NCBI GenBank assembly: GCA_034667465.1
Contig: JAXDJV010000022.1
Location: 183,825 to 247,824 of the forward strand
Direction of reading: 5' to 3'
Length of the DNA: 64,000 bases
Source of the DNA: JAOBAU01 sp034667465
GTDB lineage: Bacteria > Acidobacteriota > Thermoanaerobaculia > Gp7-AA8
This document shows positions 60,726 through 64,000 of the stretch, in pieces (positions within the stretch are counted from its first letter, which is position 1; each line of letters starts with the position of its first letter). A model generated the notes under the pieces. It was not told the origin of the DNA, searched no databases, and was given only the letters and a program-made list of their open reading frames with translations. Position numbers and translations under genes: made by a program.

Positions 60726-61489
60726 ACCGCTCCCTTCGCGGTCAGCACCACTTCAACCGTCTCGAGAAGAATTCGGAGGTCGAGTCCGACACTCCAGCGA
60801 TCGACGTAACGCCGATCGAGCTGCATCCGTTTGATGTCGCTGCAATTGCTGCGGCCGCTGACCTGCCACAGTCCGGTGATGCCGGGCGGCGTGGCGAAGC
60901 GGCGAAGCTGATTGCGGCGCGGCAGCTTGTCGAGATCGGAGACCAGCAGCGGCCGCGGACCGACCATGCTCATCGTTCCTTCGAGCACGTTGAACAGCTG
61001 CGGCAGTTCATCGAGACTGTATTTGCGGATGAACGCGCCGACCGGCGTGATGCGCGGATCGTTTTTCAGTTTCAGGAACGACGTGCCCGACTGTTCGGCG
61101 AGCTCTTTTTCTTTCAGCTCCGAGCCGGAGAACATCGAACGGAACTTGTACATCTCGAACTGATTGCAGCGGAATCCGATGCGCCGCTGCCGGAAGATGA
61201 GCGGTCCTTCGCTCGTCAGTTTCACGGCGAGCGCGACGGCGATCAGCACCGGCGAAAGAAGGACGATGAAGAAGATGGCCATCACGATGTCGATGGCGCG
61301 CTTGGCGCGCGCGCCGATCGGATGACGCGTCCGAAGATCGAAGAAGTAGGCGCCCGGACCGGCCTGATCGAGAAAGACGATGCCGGTGGCGCGCCGCGCA
61401 GTCCGGACGAGCTTCGCTTCGCGCCGGCGATGGAGACTGCCGCTCCGCTCGAGCGGCTCGTATTCAAAGTGATATGTGGTCGAGGTCAT
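60722..61489 (-). CDS. Undecaprenyl-phosphate sugar-1-phosphate transferase (WcaJ/WbaP-like)
   Basis: The 255-residue protein has a membrane hairpin region (IDIVMAIFFIVLLSPVLIAV) and the bacterial sugar transferase core: KSSE-like KLTSEGPLIFRQRRIGF, YKFRSMFSGSELKEKELAEQ, YSLDELPQLFNVLEGTMSMV, GPRPLLVSDLDKLPRRNQLR and PGITGLWQVSGRSNCSD. It starts repeat-unit assembly on the lipid carrier. It is followed by Wzz and the rest of the locus; a repeat lies just upstream. Confidence 0.93.
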   Translation of the reverse strand: MTSTTYHFEYEPLERSGSLHRRREAKLVRTARRATGIVFLDQAGPGAYFFDLRTRHPIGARAKRAIDIVMAIFFIVLLSPVLIAVALAVKLTSEGPLIFRQRRIGFRCNQFEMYKFRSMFSGSELKEKELAEQSGTSFLKLKNDPRITPVGAFIRKYSLDELPQLFNVLEGTMSMVGPRPLLVSDLDKLPRRNQLRRFATPPGITGLWQVSGRSNCSDIKRMQLDRRYVDRWSVGLDLRILLETVEVVLTAKGAV

Positions 61490-61554
61490 TGCCCCATAAC
61501 TCGCTGAAGACGTAAGTCATCAGCGGCACAGAGCAAAACCGTCGCCAGATTTGC

Positions 61555-61643
61555 GTCATCCCGAGCGCAGCGAGGGATTCGGGCGGAAGGGACTCGCGGC
61601 GCGCCCCACCCGCCCGGATTCTTCGCTGACGCTCAGAATGACG
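61555..61643. repeat. Degenerate TGTCATCCCGAGCG inverted repeat, copy 4
   Basis: Arms GTCATCCCGAGCGCAGCGA and the inverse (CTTCGCTGACGCTCAGAATG) are less perfect than the other copies. The core GGGCGGAAGGGACTCGC matches copy 3 in reverse orientation. It lies between the beta-helix gene and the sugar transferase gene and may terminate or process their transcript. Confidence 0.8.
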
Positions 61644-61649
61644 TCCGGC

Positions 61650-63302
61650 CTAGTGGCCGGCGACCCGTCCGCGCATCAGAACCGGCGCCGATGAGACCGG
61701 CGCGCCCGCGCTCGGCCACGCCATCGCGGTGACGGCCGATTCATTGCCGGCCGCGTCGACCGCGCTGACCTGATACGAGTAGACGCCGTTCGGCGTCACG
61801 GCGCCGTCGAGGTACGAAGACGTCGACGACGTCGCGATCAGCACGCTGTTGCGGTAGATGCGATAGCCGGTCACGCCGATGTTGTCGACCGATGCGGTCC
61901 ACGTCAGCGTCATCGAGCTGAGGGCGTGCGTCACGTTGAGGTTCGTCGGAACGGTCGGCGCAAGCGCGTCGGCCGCAACGGCGCTGCTGAACTGGTGCGC
62001 GCCGATGTCGAACAGCGCCGGACGCGCGGTCCCGAAGTAATCGGCCGACACGCCGGTGACGCTGATTCCCTTCTGCAGGTTCGGCGAACCGGTGGTGATC
62101 TTGTAGTCGATTGCGCGCGTGCCGCCGGCGTTCGCGAGCATCGGGTTCGCGATCACGTCGCCCGATCCCGCTGCCGAGCCGGCCGGGCCGCCGTACCAGT
62201 TGTTGTTGCGATACGTCACGCCGCCACCGGCGACCGAAGCCATCGTGCCGCCGGCCGGCGCGAAGAAGATGTTGTTCTGCACCACGCTGTTCGCGTGCGT
62301 CGACGAGTCGATGCTCAGCAGCCGCGACGCGCCGTAGATCGTATTGTTCGCGATCGTCGTGTTTTTGATCCCGCCGCCGAGGTCGTAATTGCCGTAGTAG
62401 ATGCCGTAGTTGCTGTTGAGCACGATGTTGTTCGTGATCGTGTTGTCGGTCAGCGGATTCGAGGTCGAGTACGCCTCGTTCGCCATGCCGATGCCGTGCG
62501 CCGGCAGACCGTTGCGGTAGTAGCGGCTGTTCGACGTGCTGTAAATCAGGTTGCCGTCGAGCTTCGTGAACCGCGCATTGTCGAGATACATCTCGACGCT
62601 GTAGTTGTCGAAGACCTCGTTGCCGGTGGCGACGCCGTTGTCGCTGAGAACGAAGACGATTCCTTCGCCGTCGTTGTTGTAGACCTTGTTGTTGGTGACG
62701 CGGCCGCGGTCGGTGTTTTGCACGCCGATCGTCTGCGACCAGCCGCCGCTCGTCGTGTGGTACTGATTCTCGAGCACGGTGTTCGTGACGGTGTTGCCGG
62801 AGATGGTGACGTCGGCGGCGGTGCCGAAGGTCGAGTAGCCGCTGTAGATGCCGCCCTTCACGCAATTGTGAACGTTGTTATTAACGATGCGGATGTTGCG
62901 CGCGCCCCATGCACAGATGCCGATCTTGCTCGAGTTGCGAACATCGAAACCGTTGAGCTCGACGTACTGGCCGGTGATCGTGACGAGGTCGGCGGCCGTC
63001 GTGCCGGTGCCGTCGATGACCGCGGTCTCGCCCGGGTACGGCTGAAAGACGATCATCGAGGCCGCTGCGCCGGTCGATCCGATTTTGACGAGCTGGTTGT
63101 AGACGCCGCCGCGAACCTGCACGACATCGCCTGCTTTGGCGAGCGCGGCAGCTTTGGTGATCGTGGCGAGCGGAGCGGAGACGGAGGTTCCTGCACTGGT
63201 ATCGCTGCCGGTCGTGGCGACGTAGAGCGTCGTGGCGCTGGCGGAGCCTGCCAGAAGAAGGCCGGCAGCTGCGATGCGGGTGGCGGAAATGAAACGAACC
63301 AT
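61650..63302 (-). CDS. Secreted parallel beta-helix protein with FN3 domain and R-V-A-G-H C-terminus, under c-di-GMP riboswitch
   Basis: The 550-residue protein has a signal peptide (IAAAGLLLAGSASATTLYVA), a DUF1565-like opening (DTSAGTSVSAPLATITKAAA), and a right-handed beta-helix of NTITNNIVLNSNYGIYYGN-type repeats (about 100-420), as in polysaccharide lyases. An FN3 domain (VPTNLNVTHALSSMTLTWTA) follows, and the protein ends MRGRVAGH. It may bind or cut the exopolysaccharide made by the next genes. Its leader holds a GEMM-I riboswitch and an SD/start-codon hairpin. Confidence 0.88.
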   Translation of the reverse strand: MVRFISATRIAAAGLLLAGSASATTLYVATTGSDTSAGTSVSAPLATITKAAALAKAGDVVQVRGGVYNQLVKIGSTGAAASMIVFQPYPGETAVIDGTGTTAADLVTITGQYVELNGFDVRNSSKIGICAWGARNIRIVNNNVHNCVKGGIYSGYSTFGTAADVTISGNTVTNTVLENQYHTTSGGWSQTIGVQNTDRGRVTNNKVYNNDGEGIVFVLSDNGVATGNEVFDNYSVEMYLDNARFTKLDGNLIYSTSNSRYYRNGLPAHGIGMANEAYSTSNPLTDNTITNNIVLNSNYGIYYGNYDLGGGIKNTTIANNTIYGASRLLSIDSSTHANSVVQNNIFFAPAGGTMASVAGGGVTYRNNNWYGGPAGSAAGSGDVIANPMLANAGGTRAIDYKITTGSPNLQKGISVTGVSADYFGTARPALFDIGAHQFSSAVAADALAPTVPTNLNVTHALSSMTLTWTASVDNIGVTGYRIYRNSVLIATSSTSSYLDGAVTPNGVYSYQVSAVDAAGNESAVTAMAWPSAGAPVSSAPVLMRGRVAGH

Positions 63303-63352
63303 CTCTCGGGCCTCCAGGCGATCACGTTTCGCCGAGGCCCTTTCGGGAGATG
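63300..63352 (-). promoter_or_regulatory. Expression-platform hairpin covering SD and start codon
   Basis: On the minus strand GGGCCTC and GAGGCCC pair, with inner GGCGA/TCGCC. An outer CATCTC (63347-63352) can pair with GAGATG, which contains the ATG start. The GGAGG ribosome site lies in the stem, so folding should block translation. Confidence 0.7.
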
Positions 63353-63407
63353 ACTGAGAGACTCACACTGCCGCCAATGCACGGAACCGCGAGTTCTCTC
63401 GGTCACG

Positions 63408-63485
63408 TTCGGCAGCCCGGCGGTCTGAGTAAAGCGTCAGATCCGTGGCTTTGCGTCCCCCCGTCGCCGGAGGTTTGCCTTTGTC
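63408..63485 (-). ncRNA. c-di-GMP-I (GEMM) riboswitch aptamer
   Basis: Read leftward it contains the GEMM-I landmarks in order: AGGCAAACC, a short stem, GGGGGACGCAAAGCCACGGA, then TCTGACG, a variable hairpin, and CAGACCGCCGGGCTGCC. These are the conserved ligand-binding and tetraloop-receptor parts of the class. It lies about 105 bases upstream of the beta-helix start, followed by an RBS-masking hairpin. Confidence 0.92.
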
Positions 63486-63527
63486 GTGTGATCGTGAATA
63501 TTTGTTATTCGCAACTAACGAACGACG

Positions 63528-63556
63528 AGTGTACGGTATTTCGCTTTCGATCACAA
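63528..63556 (-). promoter_or_regulatory. Promoter for the riboswitch transcript
   Basis: TTGTGA (63551-63556), a 17-base spacer and TACACT (63528-63533) read leftward, about 40 bases before the aptamer. This is a good sigma-70-type match. Confidence 0.6.
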
Positions 63557-63643
63557 TAACTTCATTCTCCCGAGAGCGAACGCGACCGTAAGCAGGTGGC
63601 ACGAATCTCGAAACCGAGCCCGTCTTCGAAGGAGATTTAACCA

Positions 63644-63943
63644 ATGAATCGAAAGCTGTCGTTCCTCGCGGTGTTCCTGGTCCTGTTCGGTCTCGCCTGC
63701 GGCTCGATGAATCGAGTGCTGCCGAGCAACGTCGATGCGAAAGCAATGGAAGCGGACGTCCGCAGCAAGATCGCGGAAGCCGTCCCGTCGAAGACGTTCG
63801 CGGTTGAAGTGCAGGTCGACAATCACGCCGTCGTCACGCTGGAAGGCCACGCCGACAACTCGGGCGACGTCGCAAAGATCGTCGACGCCGCGAAAAGCGT
63901 CAGTGGCGTCACGCGCGTCATCAACCACATCCACGTCCAATAA
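63644..63943 (+). CDS. BON-domain lipoprotein
   Basis: The 99-residue protein begins MNRKLSFLAVFLVLFGLACG, a lipoprotein signal with the Cys at about 19. A BON domain follows (DVRSKIAEAVPSKTFAVEVQ, VTLEGHADNSGDVAKIVDAA, VSGVTRVINHIHV), which typically binds phospholipids at the cell envelope. AAGGAGATTTAACC lies before the ATG. It is divergent from the riboswitch-controlled beta-helix gene. Confidence 0.88.
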   Translation: MNRKLSFLAVFLVLFGLACGSMNRVLPSNVDAKAMEADVRSKIAEAVPSKTFAVEVQVDNHAVVTLEGHADNSGDVAKIVDAAKSVSGVTRVINHIHVQ

Positions 63944-63956
63944 AGAGACGCTGACT

Positions 63957-63980
63957 ATGGGGTCAGGTCTGTAAAAATAA
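63957..63980. repeat. Partial GGGGTC-type repeat at window end
   Basis: TATGGGGTCAGGTCTGTAAA resembles one half of the GGGGGTCTGACCCCC repeat at 9666-9706. The partner arm would lie beyond or is lost; the window ends at 64000. Confidence 0.35.
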
Positions 63981-64000
63981 GTTGGCGCGGGGCCGCGTAA

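Noticed and set aside
1..64000. rRNA, tRNA, prophage or insertion sequence with transposase
   Set aside because: I looked on both strands and found no recognisable RNA gene, integrase, transposase or phage structural gene; mobile signals are limited to palindromic repeats.

Overview
The window is about 64 kb of GC-rich DNA from a Gram-negative bacterium. It encodes lipoproteins, an outer-membrane beta-barrel protein and a Wzz/flippase polysaccharide pathway. The mix of zinc-finger anti-sigma/TPR/CHAT proteins, FN3/CARDB/PKD secreted proteins, dense tail-to-head (ATGA/GTGA) gene overlaps and many palindromic repeats that run into reading frames resembles Acidobacteriota (Thermoanaerobaculia-like) genomes. 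That placement is inference from gene content; I see no rRNA, tRNA or other marker gene to fix it.

Layout. 1-3.7 kb: a truncated PAS sensor protein, then a secreted-protein/metzincin protease/lipoprotein operon. 3.7-7.5 kb: a D-amino-acid PLP enzyme divergent from dinB, a diaminopentanoate-dehydrogenase-like enzyme and an internally deleted S1/P1 nuclease. 7.5-13.5 kb: radical SAM enzymes, glycosyltransferases and OsmC. 13.5-24.6 kb: a large FN3/CARDB/PKD secreted protein, aconitase and several small secreted or membrane proteins. 24.9-27.9 kb: a second secreted-protease operon whose promoter is nearly identical to that of the first. 28-38.7 kb: an AraC-type regulator and two sigma-factor modules. 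One sigma factor is paired with a zinc-finger/TPR protein, the other with a 1082-residue zinc-finger/TPR/CHAT protease-like protein, an unknown protein and a divergent MVL-type mannan-binding lectin. An amidase pseudogene, a YdeI-like protein, a CPBP protease and a sulfurtransferase carrying an in-frame repeat lie between them. 38.7-43 kb: a ketosynthase/methyltransferase/FAD-reductase/response-regulator operon. 43-48 kb: a Lon-domain protein, lipoproteins, a 2OG oxygenase, a membrane protein and a radical SAM enzyme.

48.4-63.6 kb is a surface-polysaccharide locus. A methyltransferase and a glycosyltransferase run rightward. Leftward, a set of nearly contiguous or overlapping genes encodes a sugar-phosphate transferase, Wzz-like protein, O-antigen ligase-like protein, GT-kinase fusion, flippase, APH-like kinase, two GT4 enzymes and a beta-barrel protein. 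At its promoter-proximal end lies a secreted beta-helix protein whose leader contains a c-di-GMP-I (GEMM) riboswitch and a hairpin that covers the Shine-Dalgarno and start codon. This suggests c-di-GMP control of surface or matrix production.

The main discoveries to check are: (1) the sigma/anti-sigma-TPR-CHAT fusion module with its unknown partner and MVL lectin; (2) the c-di-GMP riboswitch at the head of the polysaccharide locus; (3) a shared C-terminal R-V-A-G-H ending on two unrelated secreted proteins, written with different synonymous codons; (4) two protease operons sharing a 39-bp promoter; and (5) several families of inverted repeats that supply coding sequence, stop codons or an N-terminus to genes.
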